Source: a filamentous cyanobacterium CCT1 (GTDB lineage: Bacteria > Cyanobacteriota > Cyanobacteriia > Phormidesmidales > Phormidesmidaceae). From it: DNA of 64,000 bases. The notes below the pieces were generated by a model, which saw nothing but the letters and a program-made list of their open reading frames with translations, had not been told where the DNA came from and made no database searches. Location: contig PYER01000002.1 of assembly GCA_003017855.1 (NCBI GenBank), forward strand, positions 1 to 64,000, read 5' to 3'. Within the stretch, counting starts at the first letter, position 1, and each line of letters begins with the position of its first letter. The position numbers were made by a program, and so were the translations under genes. Positions 26,426-35,738 of the stretch are shown one piece after another.

Positions 26426-26704
26426 CTAACGACGAGCTTTCTTATCGGTCTTAGCGTGGCCGCGAAAGGTTCGCGTGGGGGCAAATTCGCCCAGTTTGTG
26501 GCCCACCATCTGCTCAGTGACATAGACAGGCACATGCTGACGGCCGTTGTGCACCGCAATGGTGTGACCAATCATCTGGGGCAAAATTGTCGATGCCCGT
26601 GACCAGGTTTTGATCACCTGCTTATCACCCTTGGTGTTGAGGGCTTCAATTTTAGAAAGCAGGTGATCGGCCACAAAAGGACCTTTTTTCAATGAGCGAG
26701 ACAT
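26426..26704 (-). CDS. rpsS: 30S ribosomal protein S19
   Basis: A 92-residue head protein: [16 protein letters not shown] start, [25 protein letters not shown] core and [12 protein letters not shown] end. Standard length and position between rplB and rplV. Confidence 0.97.
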   Translation of the reverse strand: MSRSLKKGPFVADHLLSKIEALNTKGDKQVIKTWSRASTILPQMIGHTIAVHNGRQHVPVYVTEQMVGHKLGEFAPTRTFRGHAKTDKKARR

Positions 26705-26769
26705 GATGCTTCAGCGCCAATAACAATTCAAGAAACAGCCAACCGAGACAGAATATTTGCAGGCAATGC

Positions 26770-27633
26770 CTAGGCGTTACGACCGCCACGACCCCGCTTA
26801 GAGACGCGACGGCGACGACGCACCACGTACTTGTCGCTGTCTTTGTTCTTCTTGCGGGTCTTGTAGCCCAGGGCAGGCTTACCCCAGGGTGTAACAGGGC
26901 CAGAACGACCAATGGGAGCCCGGCCTTCACCGCCACCGTGGGGGTGATCCACTGGGTTCATAACGCTGCCGCGCACCTCGGGACGGCGACCCAGCCAGCG
27001 TTTGCGACCCGCCTTGCCCAGGCTGACGTTGCGCACATCGGCGTTGCCCACCTGACCAATAGTGGCGTAGCACTCCCGGCGCACCATGCGCACCTCGGTG
27101 GAGGGCAGCTTGAGGGTCACATAGTCGCCTTCTTTGGCCACTACCTGAGCCCCGGCTCCGGCGGAGCGCACCATTTGGCCGCCCTTCCCGGCCTGCATCT
27201 CGACGTTGTGAACCGTCGTACCCAGAGGAATCTTGTAGAGAGGCAGGGCGTTGCCCACCTCTAGGGGCGCATCCGGCCCAGAGATTACCGTGCTGCCAAC
27301 GGCTAGCCCACCGGGGGCCAGGATATAGCGCTTCTCGCCGTCTTCGTAGTGAAGCAGAGAGATGCGGGCATTGCGGTTGGGGTCGTACTCAATGGAGGCG
27401 ACCTTGGCGGGAACGCCCAGCTTGTCGCGACGGAAGTCAACGACGCGGTACAGACGCTTGTGGCCACCGCCACGGTGACGACAGGTGATTACCCCACGAT
27501 TGTTGCGTCCCTTGGGACGATGCTTCGACTTGGTCAACGACTTTTCAGGTTCGCTGCGGGTGATCTCGGCAAACTCGGAAACGGTTCGCTCACGAGTACC
27601 AGGGGTATAGGGTCGGTAGGAACGGATGCCCAT
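26770..27633 (-). CDS. rplB: 50S ribosomal protein L2
   Basis: A 287-residue protein essential for peptidyl-transferase assembly. Signature segments are [19 protein letters not shown] (residues about 53-71) and the C-terminal [16 protein letters not shown], whose His region approaches the catalytic centre. Standard length; follows rplW. Confidence 0.97.
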   Translation of the reverse strand: MGIRSYRPYTPGTRERTVSEFAEITRSEPEKSLTKSKHRPKGRNNRGVITCRHRGGGHKRLYRVVDFRRDKLGVPAKVASIEYDPNRNARISLLHYEDGEKRYILAPGGLAVGSTVISGPDAPLEVGNALPLYKIPLGTTVHNVEMQAGKGGQMVRSAGAGAQVVAKEGDYVTLKLPSTEVRMVRRECYATIGQVGNADVRNVSLGKAGRKRWLGRRPEVRGSVMNPVDHPHGGGEGRAPIGRSGPVTPWGKPALGYKTRKKNKDSDKYVVRRRRRVSKRGRGGRNA

Positions 27634-27697
27634 GGGATTACTTGCTGGCTACACGGCTAAAGGTCGGACTAGTGAAAACCTCAGTTCTGTCAACCCG

Positions 27698-28003
27698 TTA
27701 GAGGTCGGGGAAGAGGGGGATAGAATCGCCAGCGGCCAGGGTGACCACAGAGCGCTTGTAGTGGGGGCGGTGCCCAACAAAACGACCCATCCGGCGCTTT
27801 TTCTTGGGAGGGTTGTAGGTATTGACCGCAACCACTTTGACATCAAACAGCTCTTCGATCGCCGCCTTGATCTGCAGCTTGTTGGCGCGGGGGTCAACTT
27901 CGAAGACGTATTGGTTGTTCTCCAGCAGGAGCGTAGCTTTTTCGGTTACCAGGGGCCGACGGATTAGATCAGCCAAAGATGGGGTGTTTGCGGCATTAAT
28001 CAC
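27698..28003 (-). CDS. rplW: 50S ribosomal protein L23
   Basis: A 101-residue exit-tunnel protein and docking site for signal recognition particle and trigger factor. I set the start at the GTG (28003) giving [24 protein letters not shown]. An AGGAGG site lies the right distance upstream, inside the end of rplD, and this overlaps the rplD stop by 8 bp. The longer frame to 28027 adds eight residues not typical of the family and would bury the ribosome site in coding sequence. Confidence 0.93.
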   Translation of the reverse strand: MINAANTPSLADLIRRPLVTEKATLLLENNQYVFEVDPRANKLQIKAAIEELFDVKVVAVNTYNPPKKKRRMGRFVGHRPHYKRSVVTLAAGDSIPLFPDL

Positions 28004-28628
28004 TGTAAACCTCCTGGATGGCCTCAAGGGCTGGGGATGTAATTACGAGATGGTCGGCGTTGAGCAAATCATGAACATTGAGGTTGGCAGCGGTAATTAG
28101 CTTCACGTTCTCAATGTTGCGAGCCGACAGATAAACTAGCTCCTGCCGTTCGGCAATTACCAGCAAAATTTTGGCGTTCGGGTCAATGCCCCAGCGATCG
28201 ATCGCATTGAGTAGTTCGCGAGTTTTGGGCCGTGAAAACTTTTCCTCAAACCCTTCAACCACTACCAAATCATCAATTCGGCTTTGAAGAACAGTACGTA
28301 GGGCAAGTCGCCGCTCTTTGCGGTTCATCTTGACGCTGTAATCACGGGGCTTGGGGCCAAAAATTACGCCGCCCCCACGCCATAGAGGAGAGCGATTAGA
28401 CCCGGCGCGAGCCCGGCCCGTTCCTTTTTGCCGCCAGGGCTTGCGACCACCACCCCTAACCTCAGCGCGGGTTTTGGTAGAAGCCGTGCCCTGGCGGGCA
28501 TTGTTCATCTGCCGCACGAGGGCACGATGGACGATGTGAGAGGCAGATTCTTCTTTGGCAACCTGAAGATCTAGGGATGCCGTACCTGCCTCTTCGCCCT
28601 CCCAGTTTTTTACAACGCACTCAACCAT
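27996..28628 (-). CDS. rplD: 50S ribosomal protein L4
   Basis: A 210-residue protein with the extended tunnel-reaching loop ([40 protein letters not shown]). In Escherichia coli L4 also represses its own operon at the mRNA leader; whether that happens here is not known. Overlaps rplW by 8 bp. Confidence 0.97.
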   Translation of the reverse strand: MVECVVKNWEGEEAGTASLDLQVAKEESASHIVHRALVRQMNNARQGTASTKTRAEVRGGGRKPWRQKGTGRARAGSNRSPLWRGGGVIFGPKPRDYSVKMNRKERRLALRTVLQSRIDDLVVVEGFEEKFSRPKTRELLNAIDRWGIDPNAKILLVIAERQELVYLSARNIENVKLITAANLNVHDLLNADHLVITSPALEAIQEVYSD

Positions 28629-28696
28629 TGTCTGAACCTATCCCTTAAAAAGCTTTGAATGCCTAAAGGCCCGAACTGCCTGCCACCTGCTGAGGT

Positions 28697-29332
28697 CTAA
28701 GCCTTAACCCATTGAGCTGGGGCAATGCTCAGCAACCCACCGGGCTTGCCGGGGATAGCGCCTTTGATCAACAGCAGGTTGCGATCGCTGTCTACCCGCA
28801 CCACCTGCAGCTTGCGGATGGTCACCTTGCTGTTGCCGTACTGACCAGCCATGCGCTTACCGGGGTAGATTCGGCCAGGGGTAGTACCAGCCCCAGTCGA
28901 ACCAGGCAGGCGATGGTTTTTAGAACCGTGAGCCATCGGACCACGACGGAAGTTGTGGCGCTTTTGATAGCCAGCAAAGCCGCGACCCATGCTTTTTCCG
29001 GTGACATCCACCAGCTGACCAGCGGTAAAGGTTTCGGCGGTGACCGTTTGCCCCAGCTCAAAGCTATCGGCAGCATCTACCCGGTACTCTTTCAGGTGAC
29101 GCAGGGGAGCGCTGCTAGAACGAGCCAGGTGGCCCAGCTCGGGCTTGTTCAGCGCCTTCTCAGCGACCTCATCAAAACCGAGCTGAATGGCCGCATAGCC
29201 GTCGGTATCTGAAGTTTTGATTTGGGTAACAACGCAAGGACCAGCCTGCACCACCGTTACGGGGATGGCATTACCTGCCTCATCGAATATCTGGGTCATG
29301 CCCAGTTTTTTGCCGAGAATACCGACTGCCAC
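28697..29332 (-). CDS. rplC: 50S ribosomal protein L3
   Basis: A 211-residue protein opening [20 protein letters not shown] and containing the long loop [45 protein letters not shown] that reaches the peptidyl-transferase centre. It is the first gene of the minus-strand cluster; rpsJ is absent upstream, as usual in cyanobacteria where it follows tuf. It is preceded by a roughly 300-base leader with hairpins. Confidence 0.97.
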   Translation of the reverse strand: MAVGILGKKLGMTQIFDEAGNAIPVTVVQAGPCVVTQIKTSDTDGYAAIQLGFDEVAEKALNKPELGHLARSSSAPLRHLKEYRVDAADSFELGQTVTAETFTAGQLVDVTGKSMGRGFAGYQKRHNFRRGPMAHGSKNHRLPGSTGAGTTPGRIYPGKRMAGQYGNSKVTIRKLQVVRVDSDRNLLLIKGAIPGKPGGLLSIAPAQWVKA

Positions 29333-29362
29333 AGCCCTGTCTCCCTATTAACACACTACGAA

Positions 29363-29398
29363 ATGCGCAGGACTCTCTAAGCTGAGAGCTTTGCGCAT
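29363..29398 (-). promoter_or_regulatory. Leader hairpin upstream of rplC
   Basis: Outer arms ATGCGCA (29363-29369) and TGCGCAT (29392-29398) enclose inner CTCTC/GAGAG arms. It lies 31 bases before the rplC start codon. The position suits leader-based autoregulation of the ribosomal operon, but no known L4- or L3-binding motif is identified. Confidence 0.4.
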
Positions 29399-29636
29399 CT
29401 ACAACGACATCGACTTTTGAACACCCCACACTGGAGAAACTCACCGGGGTGAGTGCTACCGACACAAGCCGGTCACGATTCAAAAGAAAACTAGCTTGCT
29501 CTGATGGACCTGCCTTGACTCAGACTTCGCGGTCAAAACCGCAAACACCAGCGGTGGTGCGGCATTAGAGCTGCTAAATGCCAGGACTTGGGTAACTCAT
29601 TGAGCCACTCAGTATCCTTTTTGTCGGCGATTTACC

Positions 29637-29665
29637 ATATTACAGTCCTAATCTGGATATGTCTA
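29637..29665 (-). promoter_or_regulatory. Candidate promoter of the rplC-infA cluster
   Basis: On the minus strand, TAGACA (-35, 29660-29665) is followed after exactly 17 bases by TAATAT (-10, 29637-29642). The predicted transcript starts near 29630, giving a leader of about 300 bases. It is the best sigma-70-like pair in this gap. Confidence 0.45.
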
Positions 29666-29806
29666 CAGTTTTTCTCTAAAAAGTTTTCTGGCCACAGAAA
29701 TTCCTCTAGACAGTGGACAAATTGAAACGGTAGGGACCCTGTGGCTGCCGCTACTCTGCCCTGGACACAGTACAATGACACCTGTATTGTTTGGCCGAGG
29801 GCAACT

Positions 29807-30274
29807 ATGGCGCTGCTAACAACGGGTAAACCCTTCATTAAAGACTTGGAGAGTAGCGGTGCGATCGCCGTGCGCATGCCCCTGGAAGGTGGGTTCGAAG
29901 GCCGCTACGAGCGCCGCCTTAAGGCCACGGGCTACGAAACGATGAAGCTGACCGCCCGTGGCCTTGGGGATCTATCGTCCTACTTGACGGCTGTTCATGG
30001 CGTCCGCCCGCCCCACCTGGGCAAAAAAACGCTGGGTAGCAGTGCGGCGGTAGGCTACACGTATTTTATTCCCCCCATGCTGACCTATCGTTTAGAGTCG
30101 ATGTCTGCCAAGGCCAAGGGCATGGTGCTCTGGCTGATTGAAGGGCATATCCTGTCGCGCCAGGAGCTGTCTTACCTGGTGAACCTACCTACCATTGAGC
30201 CTCGGGTTAAGGTGGTAGTTGAAGTCGGTGGCGATCGCTACTTCAGCTGGGAGCCGCTGGCCAATTTGATTTAG
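29807..30274 (+). CDS. ndhN: NAD(P)H-quinone oxidoreductase subunit N
   Basis: A 155-residue subunit of the cyanobacterial NDH-1 complex, which carries out respiratory and photosystem I cyclic electron flow. The start is the ATG at 29807 (MALLTTGKPFIKDLE), preceded by GAGGG; the longer frame adds 22 unrelated residues. Conserved segments are EGGFEGRYERRL, LTARGLGDLSSYLTAVHGVRPPHLGKK and EPRVKVVVEVGGDRYFSWEPL. NdhN is a peripheral subunit on the cytoplasmic side. It is followed by ldpA, as in other cyanobacteria. Confidence 0.95.
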   Translation: MALLTTGKPFIKDLESSGAIAVRMPLEGGFEGRYERRLKATGYETMKLTARGLGDLSSYLTAVHGVRPPHLGKKTLGSSAAVGYTYFIPPMLTYRLESMSAKAKGMVLWLIEGHILSRQELSYLVNLPTIEPRVKVVVEVGGDRYFSWEPLANLI

Positions 30275-30459
30275 CTCTGAGCTCTAGCCTCAAGCCGGCC
30301 TGCTACGCTTAAGGTATTCCATCTAAATAAACTTCCCCTTTGAGGCTGCAAATCCGGCCCGTTGGATCTAATGCTGTAAGGCTCTTGATGAGGATTTAGC
30401 TGGATTACCCTTAAACTGCTTGAGAAAAGCTGGACTGCCCCTGTCGGGACTTGCCCTGC

Positions 30460-31764
30460 ATGGATACTGAAACCGCCCCTGGGACTGCTGCCGGGAGCTG
30501 CGCCGTAGAAAACCTATTGCCATCTCCCTACCAATCGCTTCAGGTGGGGAACTGGGTCAAGCTGATCTGCGGTGCCAGCTACCAGGACATGCCAACCGTG
30601 CGGCGTTTGGCTATGCTCTACGCTTTGGCAGGGGTTGATTGCATTGACGTAGCTGCTGATGGGGCTGTAGTAGCCGCTGCCCGCCAGGGACTGGAGGATG
30701 CGGTGTGGTTGGCCCAGCGCTTGGGCGATCGCAGATCTGCGTTGGAAAACTGCGGCCTGCCCTGGCTCATGGTTAGCCTCAACGATAGCGAAGACCCCCA
30801 TTTTCGCAAAGCCTACTTTGATGCGGCCCATTGCCCGCCCGACTGCGATCGCCCCTGCGAAACCGTTTGCCCCACTGCCGCCATTCAGTTCCAAGCACCC
30901 AGTTGTGGCGGGGTTAAGCCAGAGCTCTGCTACGGCTGCGGTCGCTGCATCGCCGTCTGCCCACTAAACGCCATTGAAGCACGGTCTCATCACGCTAGGC
31001 CAGAGGCGTTTCCCAAAGAGCAGCTGGGCCAGATTGATGCTGTTGAAATTCATACTCAGACCGGACATCAGGCTCAGTTTGAGCAGCTCTGGCAGCGGCT
31101 TCAGCCCTGGCGACCTCACCTAAAGCTAATCTCCATCAGCTGCCCTGATCATGCTCAGGTGGTGCCCTATCTGCAAGCCCTTTACAGTATCATGGCTCCC
31201 CTAGAGGTGCCACTCATCTGGCAGACCGATGGCCGCCCGATGAGCGGTGACCTGGGGAAGGGCACGACCCACGCTGCCATTCGCCTAGCCCAAAAAATTC
31301 TACAGGCTGGCTTACCGGGCTATGTGCAACCCGCTGGCGGCACCAATGGCTACACTGTAAGTAAGTTGCTCGATTTTGGCTTGATAAACAACCCGCCTTC
31401 TGCCTCTTCCCTAAACTTTCACCCTAGCGGTTTGGCATCTCCCCAGAGCGGCGGGATGGCCAACTACGATTCAGTCTTACTTCGCAACACAATCTCAGGC
31501 ATTGCCTACGGTAGCTATGGGCGATCGCAGGTGTTACCGCTGCTCGATGCCATTGACCACGAACTTCAGCCCTGGTTAGGAAACGCTTCTCTAAACCAGT
31601 CTTCTAGCGGTCAATGGGACGACGACTCTGAGTCTGACGCAGCCCCCGTTGCCCCTTGGCAGCGGCTTGATGACAGTGCCCTGGGCCAAGGGTTGGTGCT
31701 AGCCCAGCAGCTAGTGGGCCAACTCAAGACGGATAGACATTTTTTACCAGCACGGTATGGTTAG
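30460..31764 (+). CDS. ldpA: Light-dependent period protein LdpA (iron-sulfur, circadian input)
   Basis: A 434-residue protein from the ATG at 30460. Residues about 130-180 hold two [4Fe-4S] ferredoxin motifs: CPPDCDRPCETVCP and CYGCGRCIAVCP. The N-terminal part (GNWVKLICGASYQDMPTVRRLAMLYALAGVDCIDVAAD) matches LdpA of Synechococcus elongatus, a redox-sensing component that tunes the period of the Kai clock to light. The C-terminal third has a low-complexity spacer. Its end overlaps the next gene by 8 bp, so it is cotranscribed with the R3H ATPase. Confidence 0.9.
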   Translation: MDTETAPGTAAGSCAVENLLPSPYQSLQVGNWVKLICGASYQDMPTVRRLAMLYALAGVDCIDVAADGAVVAAARQGLEDAVWLAQRLGDRRSALENCGLPWLMVSLNDSEDPHFRKAYFDAAHCPPDCDRPCETVCPTAAIQFQAPSCGGVKPELCYGCGRCIAVCPLNAIEARSHHARPEAFPKEQLGQIDAVEIHTQTGHQAQFEQLWQRLQPWRPHLKLISISCPDHAQVVPYLQALYSIMAPLEVPLIWQTDGRPMSGDLGKGTTHAAIRLAQKILQAGLPGYVQPAGGTNGYTVSKLLDFGLINNPPSASSLNFHPSGLASPQSGGMANYDSVLLRNTISGIAYGSYGRSQVLPLLDAIDHELQPWLGNASLNQSSSGQWDDDSESDAAPVAPWQRLDDSALGQGLVLAQQLVGQLKTDRHFLPARYG

Positions 31765-33658
31765 CTATAGCGACAATGACCGCGTAAGTTACGAAACACA
31801 CGACAAATTGGGCAACAATGCCCCTGCTAAAAGCCCCGCTAACGACATTTTTGCTACTCATCATCGCACCGTGGACTTTTTACCCACCGAACCTGAAGGG
31901 ACAGCCACTCACCAGCCTGCCCCTGCCCAAGCCCCCCCTATCGATGACTTAGACCAGCTCCTGAGCATTTTGCCGCCTGCGATTCGTCTGCGGCTGACCC
32001 AGCACCCCCAGCGCCAAAGCCTAATTGAGGTCATTTTGGACCTGGGTCGCCTGCCCGAGGCCCGGTTTTACAACAGCGTCGAATACTTGTCTGAAGAACC
32101 CGTCACCCACGTTGACCTGGACCACTGCATCAAGCGAGTGGGCACCTTTGGCGGCGATAACCGGGCTGGCATCGAAAAAACTCTGCACCGAATTAGCGCC
32201 ATCCGCAACCGTTCTGGCGAAGTGATAGGCCTCACCTGCCGCGTGGGTCGGGCCATCTTCGGCACCATTGGCATGATTCGCGATCTGGTCGAAACCGGTC
32301 GATCCATTCTCATGCTGGGTCGGCCTGGCGTCGGCAAAACCACTGCCCTGCGAGAGATTGCCCGCGTTTTGGCCGATGACCTGCAAAAGCGGGTGGTCAT
32401 CATCGACACCTCCAACGAAATCGCTGGGGATGGCGATATTCCTCACCCGGCCATCGGTCGGGCGCGACGCATGCAGGTGGCCCGCCCCGAAGAGCAGCAC
32501 CGGGTGATGATTGAAGCAGTGGAAAACCACATGCCTGAAGTCATCGTCATCGACGAAATTGGCACCGAGCTAGAGGCACTGGCCGCTCGCACGATCGCTG
32601 AGCGTGGCGTGCAGCTCGTTGGCACTGCCCACGGCAATCGGCTCGAAAACCTGATTAAAAACCCCACGCTCTCAGATCTGATTGGCGGTATTCAATCGGT
32701 CACCCTGGGGGATGAGGAAGCCCGCCGCCGGGGCAGCCAAAAAAGCGTGCTGGAGCGCAAAGCGCCACCTACCTTTGACATTGCGGTAGAAATGCTGGAG
32801 CGCCAGCGCTGGGCTGTTCATGACGATGTGACGGTCACCATAGATAACTTGCTGCGGGGGCGCCAGCCGGGGCTACAAATTCGCACCGTTGATGAGAACC
32901 AGAAGGTGGTGATCACTCACGAACTGCCGAGTTCAGGCCGAGAGGTCGCCAAGCCCTCGCGCTCGGGCTTGGGCTGGCGAGCGGCAGGGCAAATGGTGCC
33001 GCCTACGAGCAGCTCCGCTGTGGCTCAGCGCACCTTAGGCAAGAGCAGTAATGTTCGTCCCCTGGGGCAGGTATTTAATCCCGAACCGACTACAGACCCC
33101 ATGTTCGCCCATCTGCTAGATACGGTCGATGACGGCGATATTGTCGGTCCCAACGGGGAAGATGCTATGCGTCTCTACCCCTACGGCCTCAGCCGTCACC
33201 AGCTAGAGCGGGTGATTCAGACCCTGCACATGCCGGTGGTGGTCACCAAAGACCTGGATAACGCGGATGCGGTGCTGGCGCTGCGATCGCATGCCAAGGC
33301 TCAGGCCAAGCTCAAGCATATGGCCCAGGGGCGGCAAATTCCCATTCATCTGGTCAAGTCCAACAGCATTCCTCAGATTACCCGCGCCCTACAGCGGCTG
33401 CTGGATATGGACGACAACCCTGCCGCTGTAGATCTGGAACTATTTAGCCACAATGGCGGTGATGATGAGCTGGAAGCCTTAGAAGAAGCTCGCCTGGCGG
33501 TGGAGCAAATCGTGATTCCGAAGGGACAGCCGGTGGAGCTACTGCCGCGATCGGCCCGCATTCGCAAAATGCAGCACGAGCTGGCTGAACACTACCGGCT
33601 TAAGTCTCTCAGCTGCGGCGAAGAACCCAACCGACGGCTGCGCATTTATCCTGCCTAA
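31757..33658 (+). CDS. AAA ATPase with R3H domain (Ycf45/SpoIIIAA-like)
   Basis: A 633-residue protein. The ATPase core resembles SpoIIIAA/Ycf45: Walker A GRPGVGKTTALREIA (near residue 190), VVIIDTSNEIAGDGDIPHPAIGRARRM, Walker B EVIVIDEIGTELEA and VQLVGTAHGNRLENLIKNP. After a variable linker (about 400-440) comes YPYGLSRHQLERVIQTL. The C-terminal R3H single-stranded nucleic-acid-binding domain has the PRSARIRKMQHELAEHYRLKSLSCGEEPNRRLRIYP signature. The substrate is unknown. ATG overlaps the ldpA stop by 8 bp. Confidence 0.85.
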   Translation: MVSYSDNDRVSYETHDKLGNNAPAKSPANDIFATHHRTVDFLPTEPEGTATHQPAPAQAPPIDDLDQLLSILPPAIRLRLTQHPQRQSLIEVILDLGRLPEARFYNSVEYLSEEPVTHVDLDHCIKRVGTFGGDNRAGIEKTLHRISAIRNRSGEVIGLTCRVGRAIFGTIGMIRDLVETGRSILMLGRPGVGKTTALREIARVLADDLQKRVVIIDTSNEIAGDGDIPHPAIGRARRMQVARPEEQHRVMIEAVENHMPEVIVIDEIGTELEALAARTIAERGVQLVGTAHGNRLENLIKNPTLSDLIGGIQSVTLGDEEARRRGSQKSVLERKAPPTFDIAVEMLERQRWAVHDDVTVTIDNLLRGRQPGLQIRTVDENQKVVITHELPSSGREVAKPSRSGLGWRAAGQMVPPTSSSAVAQRTLGKSSNVRPLGQVFNPEPTTDPMFAHLLDTVDDGDIVGPNGEDAMRLYPYGLSRHQLERVIQTLHMPVVVTKDLDNADAVLALRSHAKAQAKLKHMAQGRQIPIHLVKSNSIPQITRALQRLLDMDDNPAAVDLELFSHNGGDDELEALEEARLAVEQIVIPKGQPVELLPRSARIRKMQHELAEHYRLKSLSCGEEPNRRLRIYPA

Positions 33659-33809
33659 GGCAGAGCGTCTCACGCTCAACCCGAAATACTATGACCCCAG
33701 TGCGCTATAGAATAAGAGCACCGAAATGACACCAGCGCAGTCCTAGTGCAGGATTTTATGCCTATCCTTCGGGGCCTGTCGTTCGGCCTAAACTCTTTCA
33801 AAGAAGCCT

Positions 33810-34211
33810 ATGAAACCTTTAATTGCTCGTCTTTTTGCCCTGATACTGGTGGCCGTTATCGGTCTGACAGGGTGCAGTGCAGGCACCAGCGGCAGGCTCA
33901 CTGGCGACTACCGTCAGGACACGCTGATGCTGGTAGATAGCCTCAGAAACTCGATCGCGCTGCCTAACGACGATCCGGCAAAACTTGAGGCTCAAGCCGA
34001 GGCCAAGGCCATCATCAGTGACTTTGCCTCTCGCTATCGTCGAGATGCTTCAGTCGCTAACCTCAGCTCGTTCACCACCATGCGGACTGCGCTAAATGCG
34101 ATCGCAGGGCATTACAGCAGTTACCCAAATCGTCCCCTGCCCGAAAAGCTCAAAACTCGAGTCGAGCAAGAACTTAAACAGGTAGAATCCGCTCTCAACC
34201 GAGGGGCCTAA
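33810..34211 (+). CDS. psb27: Photosystem II assembly lipoprotein Psb27
   Basis: A 133-residue lumenal lipoprotein. Signal peptide with lipobox LTGC (Cys near residue 22), then the four-helix Psb27 fold: GDYRQDTLMLVDSLRNSIALP, AEAKAIISDFASRYRRD, FTTMRTALNAIAGHYSSYPNRPLPEKLKTRVEQEL. Psb27 binds CP43 and keeps the oxygen-evolving site open during photosystem II assembly and repair. It ends in a strong intrinsic terminator. Confidence 0.93.
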   Translation: MKPLIARLFALILVAVIGLTGCSAGTSGRLTGDYRQDTLMLVDSLRNSIALPNDDPAKLEAQAEAKAIISDFASRYRRDASVANLSSFTTMRTALNAIAGHYSSYPNRPLPEKLKTRVEQELKQVESALNRGA

Positions 34212-34242
34212 AAAACCTTTAAGCAAACCGATGAGTCAGCTG

Positions 34243-34268
34243 AAACCGCCCGCAGGCGGTTTCTTTTT
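34243..34268 (+). terminator. Intrinsic terminator of psb27
   Basis: Perfect 8-bp stem AAACCGCC / GGCGGTTT with a CGCA tetraloop and a following CTTTTT tract, 31 bases past the psb27 stop. It marks the end of the ndhN-ldpA-R3H-psb27 segment. Confidence 0.85.
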
Positions 34269-34335
34269 GCCTCTATCGTCATTCGCGCCCTCACACCCAG
34301 TCAGCGGCACCCACAGCCTGAGGCAAAATTAGTGA

Positions 34336-34364
34336 TTGACGGGTTAGCATCAGTTTGCTAGCAT
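34336..34364 (+). promoter_or_regulatory. Candidate promoter of rpmJ and the alpha operon
   Basis: TTGACG (34336-34341), a 17-base spacer and TAGCAT (34359-34364), 31 bases before the rpmJ start. It would let rpmJ-rpsM-rpsK-rpoA be transcribed independently of the rest of the ribosomal cluster, which now lies on the other strand. Confidence 0.5.
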
Positions 34365-34394
34365 AGCAATTCTGTAGTAAAGTGCGAGTTGGAC

Positions 34395-34508
34395 ATGAAA
34401 GTCCGTGCGTCTGTGCGCAAGATGTGTGATAAGTGCCGTGTCATCCGCCGCCGCGGTCGGGTCATGGTGATTTGTTCAAACCCTAAGCATAAGCAACGGC
34501 AAGGGTAA
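34395..34508 (+). CDS. rpmJ: 50S ribosomal protein L36
   Basis: A 37-residue zinc-ribbon protein, complete from ATG to [23 protein letters not shown] with the CxxC pair, then [11 protein letters not shown] giving the third Cys and the His ligand. This is the zinc-binding form. In most cyanobacteria it follows infA; here it opens the plus-strand cluster alone. The 202 bases between it and rpsM contain no further gene. Confidence 0.97.
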   Translation: MKVRASVRKMCDKCRVIRRRGRVMVICSNPKHKQRQG

Positions 34509-34710
34509 CGGTACGGTAGCTCTTTTCCGCTGACAAAAGGCTAACGCGCCGAATAGTGATTGAGCAAAAGTAGACGAGCAAGCTAGTTTAAGTAAGTTGC
34601 TTCTTAGTTAGGTAAGGCTTTCTGGGTCTGGGCAGTCGCCCAAGTTAAGTTACTGGGTAGCCGCTATCAGGTTGTTTGGTTGAAACCAAGTATTAGGGGA
34701 GATAGTTAAG

Positions 34711-35094
34711 GTGGCACGGATAGCAGGCGTGGACCTACCACGCGACAAACGAGTTGAAATTGGCTTGACCTATATCTACGGTATCGGCCTCACCCGCTCT
34801 AAGGAGATCCTGGCTAAAACTGGGGTCGATCCTGACGTGCGCGTCAAAGACTTGACGGATAGCGATGTAGCCAAGCTGCGCGACTCTGTCGAAAGCGATT
34901 ACCAGGTAGAAGGTGATCTTCGGCGGCTTGAAAATATGAATATCAAGCGCCTCATGGATATCGGCTCCTACCGAGGTCGGCGGCATCGGGCAGGGCTGCC
35001 GGTGCGGGGGCAACGTACCCGCACTAATTCTCGCACCCGCCGAGGCGGCACTCGTCGCACCGTTGCTGGTAAGAAGAAAGCCCCACGGAAGTAG
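34711..35094 (+). CDS. rpsM: 30S ribosomal protein S13
   Basis: A 127-residue head protein starting at GTG ([34 protein letters not shown]) with a GGGGAGA ribosome site. The H2TH motif and the basic tail [24 protein letters not shown] contact 16S rRNA and the P-site tRNA. Followed by a 176-bp gap. Confidence 0.97.
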   Translation: MARIAGVDLPRDKRVEIGLTYIYGIGLTRSKEILAKTGVDPDVRVKDLTDSDVAKLRDSVESDYQVEGDLRRLENMNIKRLMDIGSYRGRRHRAGLPVRGQRTRTNSRTRRGGTRRTVAGKKKAPRK

Positions 35095-35149
35095 AGTTAG
35101 TTCTACTTCTTAAACCCCCAGCTACTATTGGAGGGTTGAGGTATGAAAG

Positions 35150-35175
35150 CTCGCTGACTTTGGTGGCGAGTTTTT
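35150..35175 (+). terminator. Weak attenuator-like hairpin between rpsM and rpsK
   Basis: A short stem CTCGC / GCGAG with an 11-base loop followed by TTTTT. Five pairs make a weak terminator at best; it may reduce rather than stop transcription into rpsK-rpoA. Confidence 0.25.
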
Positions 35176-35270
35176 CCGACTGTTTAGCGGTGCTTGCCCA
35201 TCTCAACTGTTCACCGACAGTAACGCAATCTAAATCTAAGTTTCCTTGAATTGAGTTTAGTGACAACGCT

Positions 35271-35663
35271 ATGGCCAAACCAACCCGAAAGACCGGACCT
35301 CGCAAGAGTAAAAAGAATGTTCCAAGTGGGGTCGCCCACATCCGCTCAACCTTTAACAACACCATTGTGACCATCACCGATCAGTCAGGGGAAGCTATCT
35401 CCTGGGCTTCGGCAGGGTCTAGCGGGTTCAAGGGAGCTAAGAAGGGCACGCCTTTTGCAGCTCAAACGGCAGCCGATGGCGCGGCCCGACGCGCTATGGA
35501 TCAGGGCATGCGCCAGATTGAAGTTATGGTAAGTGGCCCCGGAGCCGGACGCGAAACCGCCATTCGCGCCCTGCAGGGAGCAGGCTTAGAAATTACGCTT
35601 ATTCGCGACGTCACTCCTATTCCCCACAACGGTTGCCGGCCACCCAAGCGCCGTCGAGTCTAA
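35271..35663 (+). CDS. rpsK: 30S ribosomal protein S11
   Basis: A 130-residue platform protein with [46 protein letters not shown] and the terminal [16 protein letters not shown], the standard ending. Precedes rpoA. Confidence 0.97.
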   Translation: MAKPTRKTGPRKSKKNVPSGVAHIRSTFNNTIVTITDQSGEAISWASAGSSGFKGAKKGTPFAAQTAADGAARRAMDQGMRQIEVMVSGPGAGRETAIRALQGAGLEITLIRDVTPIPHNGCRPPKRRRV

Positions 35664-35738
35664 GCGCTAGATATAGGCATATAAGAATGCAGCTCCATCG
35701 GTGGACAGGGTATTGCGAGGTTTAAGGGAGACAGGATT

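Larger units (their letters stand above)
29333..29806. other. Divergent regulatory region, rplC leader and ndhN upstream
   Basis: No coding sequence. On the minus side it holds the candidate promoter at 29637-29665 and a leader of about 300 bases. The leader has the hairpin at 29363-29398 and the smaller palindrome ACTCACC-GG-GGTGAGT at 29439-29454. On the plus side TGGACA (29762-29767) and TATTGT (29785-29790), 17 bases apart, are a weak candidate promoter for ndhN. Confidence 0.5.
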
